From: Litoditis marina
Lineage: Eukaryota; Nematoda; Chromadorea; Rhabditida; Rhabditidae
Length of the DNA stretch: 64,000 nt
Assembly (NCBI GenBank): GCA_964036275.1
Contig: OZ038438.1
Coordinates: 11,107,321-11,171,320, forward strand
Direction of reading: 5' to 3'
Shown: positions 13,088-26,500 of the stretch, piece by piece
How the letters are laid out: each line of letters begins with the position of its first letter
How positions within the stretch are numbered: the first letter of the stretch is position 1
Made by a program: the position numbers and the translations under genes
Notes under the pieces: generated by a model
Seen by the model: the letters and a program-made list of their open reading frames with translations, nothing else
Databases searched by the model: none
Told to the model about the DNA's origin: nothing

Positions 13088-16000
13088 ATGTCAGAGAAAG
13101 ACACTGAAGTGAGGTTGAGGAAAGAGGCCGAGAGATTACGAATCATGGCAGTAGCAGGTATACTCCGTTTCACAGATTCTGTTGACCTACAGTATGAAAT
13201 TAATATTCACAGTCAACTTTGAGACGTGAGAGTCTTTTTATTTGAGTCATTTGAATAAGAATCATTTTGTACCAAGCCACCAATATCTAAAACTACGTGA
13301 AAAATAGTCACCATGCAAGGCAGCCTCTAGGAATTCCCATTTCTGTTCAGCACATGCGCATTTATCATTAGAACACAAATAATTTCTAAGATAGCAAACT
13401 AAACTCACTCATGGGTTGTCGGAAAGAAACTCTGCTGGAATTCAGTTGTAGTTCTAAACAACATTGGAACACGAAAAGGAATGCTCCGAATTTGTCAAGA
13501 AAAGAAAAAAAATCTCGTTCTCGCTGATATTTATCGCGATTTAGCTTTCGAAAAAAGGAATAAAAAGTTGTCTTTCCAGGAGTGGCCATGTCCATTGTAG
13601 CGGCCTTTGTCTGTATTCTCACGGTACCACTCGTATATAACTATGTACAGCATGTGCAAAGTCTGTTGCAGAATGAAGTCGATTTCTGTAAGGTAATGTC
13701 ATTTCCACGAACTTTTTCTGACAATGAGCACTGCATAGAATCATTAATCAAAATTTGAAGGGAGAAATCAGTTTATCTGATATTATCATGAGAATCGCTT
13801 TTCCGAGGCAAACATCATCGGTTGACCTATCCCGATGTGTTTGTACTTCAGTCGCGTAGCTTTTCGGTCAAAATTTCTAAATAATTGCATGTATGTAGAA
13901 CATGGAAAACAATACAGCACAATTTGGTCGCTTCCTGTATTTACTGTTTCTTAAATGTTACTTTCGGGCAAAGGACATAAATTGTCCAGTTAGCCGCTTG
14001 TTGGGATAATATCTTAGCTGCTGGTTTTTTCCCTTCTAGCTACAAATCGTCAGGCAACCGATAAGCCCAGCGGGGTATCTAAGCACATGAAAAACTCGTC
14101 TCTGGAAAAATGCGCGGCTATCCATAATATCACTGCGTTTTGCGCTGATAGAATGACGAATCTCACGTATTTACTGAAATAAACATTAAACTTATATACA
14201 ATTAATATCTTCAACTCGAATCATCGAATGTTATTGGAAGGTTTGGATTGAAATCCCAATTGAGAAGAATACCGAAATTAAACCAGAAATCCTTTCTTAT
14301 ATGCAGTTTTGGAAGCTCCTCATACGATAGTGACAAACTAATGTACTGACCTATGTTTCTCCCCGCTCAACTGTGGGATTTCAGTCTCGCTCGGGATCCT
14401 TGTGGCAGCAAGTCAGTCGTACTCAACGAACTCATCCAGAGGTACGCTGTTCAGTTCCGAAATTAGGTAGTAGCTATCAAAAAAGAAACTTATCCGTCTA
14501 AAAACCGTTCTTTTTTGTTTTGCTATCGTATCGTTGTCTTTTTCGAAACTTAACACTAGCACTCAAGGAAAAAGCCACGTAAATCACGAGGAAATTTGTA
14601 CATGCATATATGCACTCTACTGATGTCCCTGTTTGTGCATTGTCTATTAACACGCTATTGTGTCCAGGAGATCTCCAAACTCCGACTTGAACGCTCTCTC
14701 CAACTTGGAATTTAACCTCAGCAGTTGTTATTTTTGAAATAAGCTGATTCAATGGCGTCGCAAGATGTGTATTGCCCTGAAGTCTAGAAAAAGGAACGTT
14801 CGTGAAAGTGATTGTTCAGGGCCGAGCAAAGCGACAGGCGTACGGTGGCTATGCAGCCAGCTATGGCAGCTATCAATCACAGCCACTTCGGGAATACATC
14901 CATTCGGAACCTGTCGAGTCGAAAACTCAAACGCAGGACAATCAACAGCAATGTCAGTTAACCGCAACGATGTTGCGCACTTGGAGATCCCTACTTACTT
15001 AGTAGCTAAGGCAATAATAGTATGCTCATAGTCATTGAAATGGTCAACTCACTTGCTTTGAAGCGATTAGTGGAGTGTCAGCGACTTCACGTAATTCTTA
15101 GTTCACGTTATCTTTCTATTATCGCGCCATACTTGACAACATCGGAGCTTTCTCTCCCGCTCTTCTTTAAATGAAAAAGAGCAAACACTTCACCAAAACA
15201 GACAATGTAGAGTTCAGTAAGAATTACGTCAATTGGTATAGATGTCTTTCATAATTCAGAGGTGAAACGATTGCTGAAGGCTCACATGTTCCCAAATTCT
15301 GTATCTTTTCGTCACAGATAGAACTCAGAACGTCACATATGAACCTAAAACGGCGGTTTTTTCGACATCAATTCGCTACAGGCTGTGGGTGTGGAGTTGG
15401 TTCGCCTGGCCTTCCCGGTAGAGACGGGAAGGACGGAATAGACGGAGAAGACGGTCTGCCGGGTCGGAACGGAGTGCCCGGGCAAGACGCACCGGAAACA
15501 CAGCGAAATGCTGACTTCTGCTTCGACTGTCCCGCGGGACCACCGGGTTAGAAACACTTTAAAACTCATGTGAAAGAGAAATTTCTTTCCTTCTCACGTT
15601 TCAAACCAAGTTATCCGTTTCCTAATGTTTCACGCAGTTTCACCTACCCAGGAATCAACTTGAAGTTGTGTGGTGATCATTTTCCAGCTTGTATATAGAT
15701 TTTTATGGAAGTGGTTCTCTACGTGTGTGGTATTCGATGAAGTAGAAACTGTATCTCAAAATATGCAAGCTTTCGAATGAGCACTCTATATGATAGCACT
15801 GAACTGTACCTAGAGACAGTACCGCGGAACATATCCTAATCAAAAAGCTCAATTTAAGGAGAAGTGGGCGATCGTGGACCGAAAGGAGCACCCGGCCTAC
15901 CCGGTCGTCCAGGAAGACCTGCTGACGGTGGAAAACGAGGAAGACCCGGACCTCCCGGACCACCTGGACCACCTGTGAGTTCCAAGCATTGTCCTTGAAC

Positions 16001-16863
16001 TTTGAGCTATCTCTTTGCGTTTCAAACAAAAAGCAGATGTTTTTGTTAATAGTGTATTGCCGCAGAGGGTGTCCATACACTACTTTTGTTGTTTCAATAA
16101 TTTTTCAGGGGAAACCCGGAGAGACCGGAAGTGTGGGTGAAGGAGGTCCAGACGGCCGAGTCATCGAAAAACCAGGACCACCCGGAGAGCCCGGTTTACC
16201 TGGTAAGTTAACACTGCTTGATACTCATGTCTTGTTCGTGATCTGGAGGTAGTGTTCCAAATGTATGAATAACGTTTCAGGACCACCTGGTCCACCTGGA
16301 CCACAAGGAGTCGAGGGACCACCCGGATCTCCTGGCCTTCCAGGTTAGTGGGTTGATAATCGGGCAATCAGAAGAAATTGTTTCATCTTGAACAGACTTT
16401 TCGCTTATTCTTGTGCTAAATGGGTTCATCATATCTTTCTGTAATAGTACATTCATGTAGACGAAGTACGCATCTGTTATGCTCAACTCACGACCAAATC
16501 AGAAGTTCACAGTTGGCCATTCGAAAGTCAAACATGCTTGTAACTTTTAAAAGATTTCAACAAGTCTCTTTTCTTGTTGATGTTACGCGGAAAATGAGGT
16601 TGTATGAGGATCAGAGATGTACGGGAAGCTGTAGGGTTTCGTCTCATATCAAATTCATTGCACGGTGTTTGCAACTGTTCGAAAACCATGAACTCGTACT
16701 AATATCTCTAATTTCAGGTCCTCTGGGACCTCCTGGTGACGACGGTGTGGCTGGTAAGCCGGGCAACCCCGGGGCCCCTGGAGCCCCCGGAATAGCCGGG
16801 AGAAGAGGCGCGGCCGGATCCTGTTCCCATTGCCCCCCTCCCCGCACAGCCCCCGGCTACTAA
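13088..16863 (+). CDS. Nematode cuticle collagen, complete 9-exon gene
   Basis: This is a structural collagen secreted by the hypodermis into the cuticle. Exons are 13088-13157, 13580-13692, 14385-14441, 14820-14952, 15382-15546, 15859-15974, 16109-16202, 16281-16343 and 16718-16863 (TAA). The frame is intact and gives 318 residues. The first 80 residues form the cuticle-collagen N-terminal domain, with a membrane-like helix followed by PLVYNYVQ and NEVDFCK. A furin-type site RAKR precedes a Tyr/Gly/Ser-rich linker. The CCGCG knot then opens several Gly-X-Y blocks, with a DFCFDCP cysteine patch between blocks. The tail CSHCPPPRTAPGY is typical of the family. The triplet register breaks at GRPADGG (exon 6) and GRVIEKPG (exon 7). 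I chose the ATG of MSEKDTEV because family members start about here; upstream in-frame ATGs exist. Nine exons is many for a cuticle collagen. The specific orthologue is not assigned. Confidence 0.95.
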
Positions 16864-17542
16864 CTACCTACAGTTCATATCTGAATCTCGTACAGGTAGA
16901 AACAACAAATAGCTGCAATAGGCTAAATAATAAGTTTCATAAGCACAATCATATGATAATGACAACGTCGCATCGTATAATACCTAGTGTATTAGATCCC
17001 CTTTCTGATGTTGATTCAGGTACTCTATTCCCTTACTCGTCTGCAATTGTTTGTATATTTCGACACGCTGTCACTGCTACATTCCCTTACATGTTATGAT
17101 TATTGGGTTTTACACCTAGGTGCTTTTTATATTTTATATATTTCATTTCTTGATGTCGATATAATGTATGAAGATAATCGCACAACCGATAGACGACACA
17201 AAACTGTAACACAGAGCTGACGAGGGGCGACAATAAAATACAATCGGTTCTTTTTGTAGGACTAAACAGAACTAAAACATCTGTAATCAAAGTGTGAGAA
17301 ACCATGGAAAGAACTTCACCCTGGAAGTATACTACTGAATCAATATGTTAATAGACAAAAGAGAAACACTATGAATAATGCTGGTATCTAATCAACCGTA
17401 GTAAACATGAAGTTGGTACAAACTTCAACTGATCAGAAACTAATGATAATCTGATGTTTCTGCAACAACATATGAGAGAAGCAACAATCTGGAAAACACG
17501 AATAGAACGTATCACAAACACGAATCGACCGAATACAGTAAC
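16864..17542. terminator. Convergent 3' spacer with collagen poly(A) signal
   Basis: This is the 3' untranslated region between the collagen stop and the stop of the adhesion-protein gene on the other strand. A good AATAAA lies at 17232-17237, about 370 bp past the collagen stop. Nothing else of note is seen. Confidence 0.5.
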
Positions 17543-20500
17543 TTAAGTGAAGTAATGTGCGAGGTAAGGGAGGAGGAAAAGTAAGGACATCTGGCCACAC
17601 GAGCTGTCTCGCGCGGAATCATCGTTGTGGGCGGTGGAAGCCGTCAGAATCATTGTGTCTCCTGCAAATGGTATTGATTGATTTATTTGTATATGCAAGA
17701 GATGAAGTAAACATAATAACGGTAAAACACAGAACATTGGAGGAAATGTTGACTCCACACTATGGTTCGTCGTACCCACGCGCATATCTTCGCTGTATTT
17801 CATTCAAAATTCCAAGACGTATAGGACACGCTCTCTCCAAAGGGAGCTTACATCGTTGAATGTTGTCCTAGCACATTGTGTTTGTAGTTAGGATTCGTGG
17901 TGCTCGTTGACTGAACTGCATACTATTTTTGTATCTACATTTCACCTCACGTCTCTAGCCATTTCCAATTTACTAAGTAATTTACAATTTCTCCATACCG
18001 CATCGAGTCTAGTATCAAAATTGGAAAATCAGATAATTCTATACAGCTTATCAAAATGGTTTTTGATTCCAAATACTGGCTGCAACTGTCCAATTCATGC
18101 AGTTCATTGGTCGTGTAACCGATCATATTATACTGTCATCGTGGACAGCATTCTGATATTTTTGTTGTAATGGAAGGTTACTTTCATGAATGGAACGGAA
18201 CCCTTGCTCACCAGCCCCAGCTTCGCTCAACAGCCTGAACTTGAATATGTAGTTGGTCCCTTGACGCAGACCGGTAATCTTGTAGAGCTCATCGTCCCCT
18301 GAACCTTTAAACATTAGTACTTGTTTCAACTAATTACTCCTGCTCAAAAAAGTATGTGCTCTTTCTATTTTCTGAGTTTCTCTAAATTATTTCAAAATGT
18401 CTGTTCCACATGAAATGGAACGACCAATCACCTCAGCTCTTGATTGCTAGTATGTATTGTTCATTTCTGCAGTTTTGAAAACAGCATGGATTGAGATAAG
18501 TTTTCTACCACATTTTGAAGGTCTGTCAAGATATTCATCACAACAACATACGTAGATGCTTGACGACAGTAGATCCGTGTTTCTCCCAAATATGATCTTC
18601 AATCACGTCACTCTCATCGTGGGATTCCTTCAAAGTATCTTATTCACTTATGGGAATAATTATTTTCAACACTTGCTTCATTGAAATGCGAAGTTTCGCT
18701 TCAAACTACAAATACAATATCAATGTATTTTTAAAACATGTTATTACTCTCTTTTACTTAGATTAGCGGAGCGATATTCTCGAAAAAAACTCATTTATAT
18801 AGGGTTCGCCCTTATCAGAGCAAGCCCATATGCTGTGGGTTGCCTACCTAATCCGCTCGGTTTGTAGTTTGATTCTGTTGCGTTTCAGTAAACGTTGCTG
18901 TAGTATGACGTATATAAAGGTCAACTACAAGGAATATTGGTTCGCACCATAATAAATGGATGATATTGCTCACTTGATCGTCCAGTATGCTTTTTCTCAG
19001 ATATTGCAATGAAACGCTGCGGACAGGGAGACTTCCTTCACTCTGAAAATACAAATCACTATATAAAATAATGAACCCTTCACTCCTAAATATACGAACA
19101 TTTTGTTGCTGCCACAATAAGTTTCGAGGTACCAATTTCGGTAATTGACCAAGACGCGGTCGATTGGTCTTTTCAATGAGCGCTCGGTCTTTTCAATGAG
19201 CGCGAATTAGAATCAGTTCCAAACAAATCAACTAACCTCGACAGATTCAATTTTCCAGGTTAACGAGTGTTTGGTCTCTTCTTCTAGACTCACTTTGGGC
19301 TGTGGAGGAGGGGCTACAATATTATAATCATAATGAATATATAGTTACTCTAAACTGCCGTAACGGGTTAGATTATACTAGTCTACTCGGTTAACAATCT
19401 CTACCAATACAATTTTGTTACCTTTCAACGGTCTGCGACGGCGCTCTGAATAAAACTTCATGAATTTTCAAATATTACTGTTGAAATGAACATGCTCCCC
19501 AGTTCCATTGGTTGTTATGACACAGATAAAAAAACTAACGTAAGACTAGTAAAGTTGTAAATTTTATACATTTAAACACTTAGAGTTTATGAAAAGAAAA
19601 AGAACGCTCTCCACTCCACGAATTGAGTCATATAGTCAAGACACATCATAAAACATAATCGTTCACAACCGCTTTTTTCTCACGATCACGTGATCATTAT
19701 ACTTGCAGTGGACGATACTCACTGGCTTCCTTCAAGTGAATGATTTGCTCGGCCCTGGCCTTCCCGTTGCTCACTTCGCATCGATACTCGTCCAGATCCT
19801 CCGCTTCTACGTCGTTTATCTGCAAACATAGAAATAAAAGACAAATAAATTACTGGAATCAAATAAAAACAGCTAATTACGGGTTGTTAAGAGCAAGCTG
19901 CATTTATAAAACGATGAGATAAACTTCGTATTGGGAAGCGGGCTTCGTACGAGATGCTCAACCAAGGAGTTGAAAATTAATTAGGAATAGAAGCAATTGC
20001 TTAAAATAGAAATATAAAACCCTTCCAATCTACTCATTGTAACCTCTACCTTGAGTTCAGCGCCCTGTGTGTGTCCGACAAGCTTAGTCAGCTCATACTT
20101 CTTCGGGTCGTCCAGCTCAAGCGATCCTCGGAAGAAGGCATAGTAGGTGGGAGCGGGGTTGGACTGCGTCACGTTACACACCAACGTGGCCTGCAATTAA
20201 CTTCAATCAAAAATAATATTCAACCCACTACAACTAAAGAAAAGAGAAGGAGAATCGTGTCAGCTTACAGTCACTGGTTTTTCTGTTCCGGCGATGATTG
20301 TGTATTGATCCTTCTCATCTTCATCAAATTCAGGTTGGTCTGAAAAAGTTTTCCATATATAGCGAGTGCCGAACTCATCAATTTCTGGCTCTTACAGGAA
20401 TCGAACCTGCGAGCAAAAAAATTCGTAGCAGGCCTCGAACCACTACGCTATTAGAGTACATAATGAACATGTTTTAGAATCGGAGACGTGTGTGCGTACA

Positions 20501-23500
20501 CAGCGGAAAGTGAGTACAGTGCAGTACGCCGCCCGCCTTTTAGTTGGCGACGTGTATAGAGAAACATCTTGGACGAGCATTTTACCTTCTTTGTTACTTT
20601 GTTCTATGTTCACGTTAGATAGTTGCAATTATCCTGTATCGTCCCGGGACCAAATTCACGCAAGTATTTAAGGTGTTGCGGACCATGCTAGTGCCCCAAG
20701 CACCATAGTTGAAGAGTTTTCTGTATCTGTTATTCTCTTATGCGCAGCTGTAACTACTCTATCTGAAATCATCAGACGAGAAAAATGTCAAACACTGAAA
20801 CTAACTAATGTGCGTCCTCTTTTCTATAGTGTTTTTTCCCACGCGTTACAAGTGAATAACAATGTACTACTCACGCCAGACTTGAATTTCGACGTCTTTT
20901 CGGTCCACAATAGGGTAGTCAACATCGTCTCCCTTTGTCACCAACTCCACGTGAACACATGAGATTTTCTGTAATACGAGTTGTGTTCACAGTTCAGAAT
21001 GATTTTTATGGAAAGAAAAGGACCAACCTTGCCATTGAAGTCTTTACTGATTTGTTCGATCGTCACCTCGTTGCCAGCGATTTTGAAGAGATTTGCTGGA
21101 ATGAAGAGTTCAATACAAAAAACAAATGGCCACGAGAAAGAAGAACTGGAGTTTTCATGTTTTTGAAGTTTTTGTACTTGTGATTACCACGAGCACGTGC
21201 AGCTTTCTGACACGTTGGTTGACAGAAAAAAATAAGTATGGAGTGTCATGGGAATCGAATGACCCCTCATGAATTGGTACATATCTCTAAGGTTTTAGGC
21301 AGGTTAGTATAGCCAGGTGGTGAGCTACGTGAATTATACCCACGGTCGAGAGCCTCTCCGTCCCCATTCGTGATTTCTATTTGAGGTTCATTTTCGGAGC
21401 TGCTTCTCACGCCACAGTCAATTGTCAATGGCTCTCCCACCAAAGCCCCGGTCTCCCTCGATCCGTCGTTCCAATCGATTTTGTCTAAAGTAACAAGATC
21501 ACCATACCAATAAAAGTATATTCCCTATTTTTGTTATGGAAACGAGCAATTTTAGTTTGTAGGAAATCCTTCCCTCGTGAGACATACTATCGAAACGCAC
21601 TAAAGTATTGTAACATGCAAGTACTATAATTTAGTCTTCTTCGACAGTTGGAAAAATTGAGTTGTTTTAGCTATCAAACATTGTCCTATTATTGAGTTCC
21701 ATAGTTGGCTTGCTGAGTTTTTATAATGGTTCTACTTCATGTAAACGAAATAACGAAAAATTGTTTCAATTGTTTCAAAACAAAGGTAACAGAAAAATCA
21801 CTGCCAATCATCAAAGAACACGTACCCAGTACAACTATGTTCACGTGACTTTTGTACTTGTGTCCATCTAGGTTTCTTCCCTCGCACTCGTAGACTCCTT
21901 CGTCTCTCTCGTGAATCGATGTGAAATGCAGATTCTTCTTCATGTAGTTCGTGTTATGTTCGCGAACGCCGACCGTGAAGACACTGGAATACATCCGATA
22001 CTTCAATATTGACGTTTGTGGTTTGTAGGAGTAACACAATTTAGATCTTTTTTAGATCTATCAAATACTGTGAAGAGCAGTACAACTTCGTTATTTCAAT
22101 ACACAATTGAGTCATGGGCCGAAATGATTGACCTTCAGTTATAGGGTTTGTTCTTTTCTAAGCAGGTACATACGGTATGTGATGTCCTGTGTTTCAAGTT
22201 TGACCCCTTTAATTTTCAGTCAAAATTCTTGAGTAACGGCGTGTTTTGATATCAAATTAAAGGAGGGCAGAATGGAAAGCTAGTTTAGGTACCCCGGGGT
22301 ATCTAAACTTAACGTTGCGCGCGCCAAAACCCCAAAACAGACTAAAACATATGGTTTGTTAGTTTGAGTTTAAAAAGGTATATATCAGTTTCTCTTGAGC
22401 AGCTCTTCCATGAAAACTTTCTTTTCTGTCCCCCTTTAAAACTATGATTTTGTCACTTCCAATGTTGTTCGTGAACTTTTTACTTGAGTTGAATTGGATA
22501 GTTGACACCTGACTTGTGGAGGAAAACGCTGTTTCCCGCCAGTCGCATCAGTTTTCAGTATTCCTATCCATTTCAGATACTATTAAAGCGGTGAAACAGA
22601 ACACTGCGCAAACAAATGTGGAAATATGTGTGGGTACCGCTGGATGCATGCTGCCTGAGCAAATTCACCGAAATGATCGAAGAGTGGGAGAAATAGGAAT
22701 ATGAAGTAGAATGAAAAATATAGTGCACAGTGAGAGATTCTGCGAAGGGAGACAGTAAGAAAGAGAAAGAGAGAGAAAGAGAGCACTCGAGGAGAGAGCG
22801 CGCAGACTGTATAACAAGAAAGGGAGAAACGAAAGAAAATTATCGAATTGTAGATCAGAAAAGTTTGCCCACGTTCGCTCATACATTCTGTGAATGACAT
22901 GAAAATCAGCAAACAGTTCAACTGCTATGATTTTATTCAAAAGTACTTTTTGTTCCGTTTGGTTTTTTTGTGTCAACTCAGCCTGTGAGTCGGTCAGTTC
23001 AAAAAGAATGACAATAACAAAGAAACTCGTATGTCCTGAGTTCCCATCACATAGTTTTTTTCACACCTCCAAGTCACCTCATGAGTGGGAACTATTGTTT
23101 TCATCGATTTAAATATATTGCGACACTGATTAACGAATTTTGTTCTGTTTGCTGGCAAAAATTTTGTAAAACGGTGAAACGTTTGGATAACCGATAACCT
23201 GAAATCTACCTCGGAGACGACATTTCATCGATGGTGTCCCCAGTTTCTCTTTGCCATTGCAACTCAGATAGATCTGCTATATCATTTCTTTCGAAGACGC
23301 AAGATATCATCAGCTTTTTGCCTGAAATAACAATATCCACAAAAAGCCACGAATTGTTGTCAATATAAACTGTGGAATTGATTACACTATTATGTTATGA
23401 GGCGGAAACGTCATAATTGAATTCGGTTTGTTTGTGGTGAAATACACCAAATGACCACTAGTTTACCCAGCTTACTTTCCAAATAAGCATAGTTTCTAAG

Positions 23501-26500
23501 AATAATGGACGTAATGAGGTAAAGTAACCCAGTAATGCTTCGTCGGACCTGAGCTAACGTTCTCGAATTACAGTGCGATTCATACGTTTTACGTGAGTCC
23601 TTACTTGACAAGTAGTAGATCTACCATAGGTATGGAATAAGCGTAGTCCATTCCACAAATAATGTCATCACTACATTGTAAATTAACTGTCTTTCCGTTG
23701 GTCTCTCACTGTTCATGATCGATATGCAGCCCTTACCTCCTCTCACGATGATGGTTCTGCTGTCGTAGTTCATATGGGTGGACGATATTTCCACGGGGTT
23801 CGTATCCTCATTCTCTGTTTCTCGTTCATCCGCTGAAACAGAACCAGTAGACCGAACGTCTAATGAATACCACTCTTTGGTTCAAGTCCTCCCTGCCGAA
23901 ACTTGCAAAGATATCTCAGAAAACAGTTATGCTATTAGAAGTGAATGGATGAGTCACGTAAAAGTGAAGAAACATCAGCAATTGTGCAGTTTAGTGATGC
24001 TGGTTTAGGATTGCGTTTCACACGTTTCACGTGACCATGCATTTGACTAGCATATTCTTACACATTCAAATTGTTTCTATTTTCCCAACGATCCGTGTGA
24101 AGTTCTATTGTACGATCCCTTTTCCCTTTCCTTGTCTATCCATTAGCGCCCCAGTTATCTCTGGAGCAAAATCGCTGCACAAACACAGCCATATGGAGGG
24201 AAGACAACGATTTGTCATTCGAGATCTATTCACGAATAGACCAGAATGGCTTGTTTTTTGTACTGTGTAAGTTCAGATTGAACATGATGAAAGGTATTGT
24301 TTCGTGTGATACACATTGACTGAATAAACATAGTTACATAGTTTCACTTCTATTTATCCGCTAACAAAGATCCTTGTTTCGAACGTTTGCTGTCATAAAG
24401 GTTGAGTTTGACTATGAGCTAACTAAAATTTGTATAATATGCGAACAGTTCAAGAGTAAAGTTCAAAGTTCACGGGGTTTTTCAGTTTTCACGTGTTTTT
24501 TTAGTTCAATGACCTGCTCGAACAGTATAAGCGATGCGAGTTTTTCAGCTGCGATAAATTATACTGATTATGTGCGCCTGTGCATAGGTGAAGGGTCGCG
24601 AACTTCTTCAAACGGTCGCCTCTTTCGTTTGTTTGTGGAGATGGCCTATTTGCCACTGAGGTGTCACCTACTTGACGCCATAAAGTGTCACCCAACACCG
24701 CTTGCATTAGCATAACCAGCCAACCATATAGTATTACCACAAATTAACGTCTTTATGCTTATATGGGTACCATAAGGTTCGTGAATATTGTGCATCCAGA
24801 ACAGTGCAACAATCCGCCACGAAATTAGTGTTTACGAAGAAAACAGATAGTGAACTCGTAGTAAAACGCATTGTCATGGTAAACGTGTAAAACTTCAGTA
24901 TTCGTCACGTGAAATACAAAATAGAATGCTCCTCCAACCTTTCCGTTACATTCGTCTCAAGAAATCTCACTTTTTTACCCTCTCTTTTTGAGAATCGTGA
25001 TGGGTTATCTGAATCTGTTTATATACTTCTCGTCATTCCCAATGAGACCTTGCAAACGCGCCAATCAAATTTTGAATGGTTTTCACTATTAGTTTTCTGA
25101 AATTTATTTCCATTGAGACGAGGACGAACGAGCGTTCACAAAGATAGTATTCTCTGGGAAATGTTGTAAGGTAAAAAAAAACTGTCTGCAATTTTTTCGG
25201 GAATGCTATAACTTGTATATGATATAATGTGTTGTTGAAGAGACGCCGGATTGAGGCGTATGTTGTAATTAGCATGGCGACAATAGTCATCGATGATACA
25301 ACATGTTACAGCTGGTTGGCGGTACAATGGCAGTATATGAGAGGCCAGTACTCTACCACTCCTCATATTCTAATTGGCGACTGCACTTGCCACCAACTTG
25401 GCTCGTTCCCGATCTGAGTTATCGGAGTTGAACTTTGACCTACAGAGTAGAGATGAAAATCAATTACGACTGAAAGGGGATAAATACGAACACAAAATAT
25501 CAGACGTGTCGAATTTGCAAAATATCCGCCTCATGCGAGACTCGAACCAGGCCCGAAAAGTTTGGGAGGCGCAGACGCTAATCACTATAACAACTAGGCT
25601 TCTATCTAGGTTGCGTACAAATCGTATATATGTGTTCTTACACAGCACAAAGTGAGATATACAGTATACCCCTGCCTTTCTCTAATCGACAACTATAGCA
25701 CTCTTTTCAACGATCCCCGGTGAGACACTAAAACATTTCCGATGCCCAAACTATTTTCCCGAACAATTCCGAATCAAGTGTGTGTATAGATGCGTCTTCA
25801 CTCCACATCGTATTTCTCTCTTTATCGGCGGTTATGAATTAATGCGTATTAAGCTTAGGCCATTTATCGAGGCTGACAGATATATGCTTGGCCCCAAGCA
25901 ATGCTGCAAAGCCGGAAATTAGCATAGTGCAACATTTTGAATTCTGATTTGTAGTAGAACTTTATGTATTCTATTATTGGAAACAAATGGGTGGTCAGCA
26001 TCAGTTTGGACGGAAATCGATCATTTTCGGTCATATAGTTAGGTTAGCTGAATAAACAGATTCAAACACGGGGGTTGTTACAGGACTCACATTAGATGTT
26101 TATTGAGAACTGTTTCAGCTGAACTGCTCTGAAACAAAGTGTTGCTGAAGTGGTCCAATGCACATTTCCAAACGTGTGAAGCACGTTAGCAACTGTGATG
26201 GAACTGTGATGGAAGCTCATGTTGCCAATGTCTCTTCACGTTACACGTGACCGTTTTCTTGTAGTATACTACTTTTTAAGAACCTGGTAAGGTGAATCTA
26301 ATTTGTGAATCTGTTGAATCCCATGGTGGTCATGAAGTATGCACGCAGTGAACTGGCTATAATTGCTCTTAACCATCCGAATCCATTTGGAATGCCACGA
26401 GATTGCGTTATGATTTCTGAGGCAAAAACAGCGCCATTTCACATTTTGAATACCCAGCTAGTGCGGTCGTCATTTAACAAGTAGGCCATGTTGACAATGT

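Noticed and set aside
20387..25599. Functional tRNA genes
   Set aside because: A and B boxes are present, but the anticodon arms cannot fold and the stems contain mismatches.
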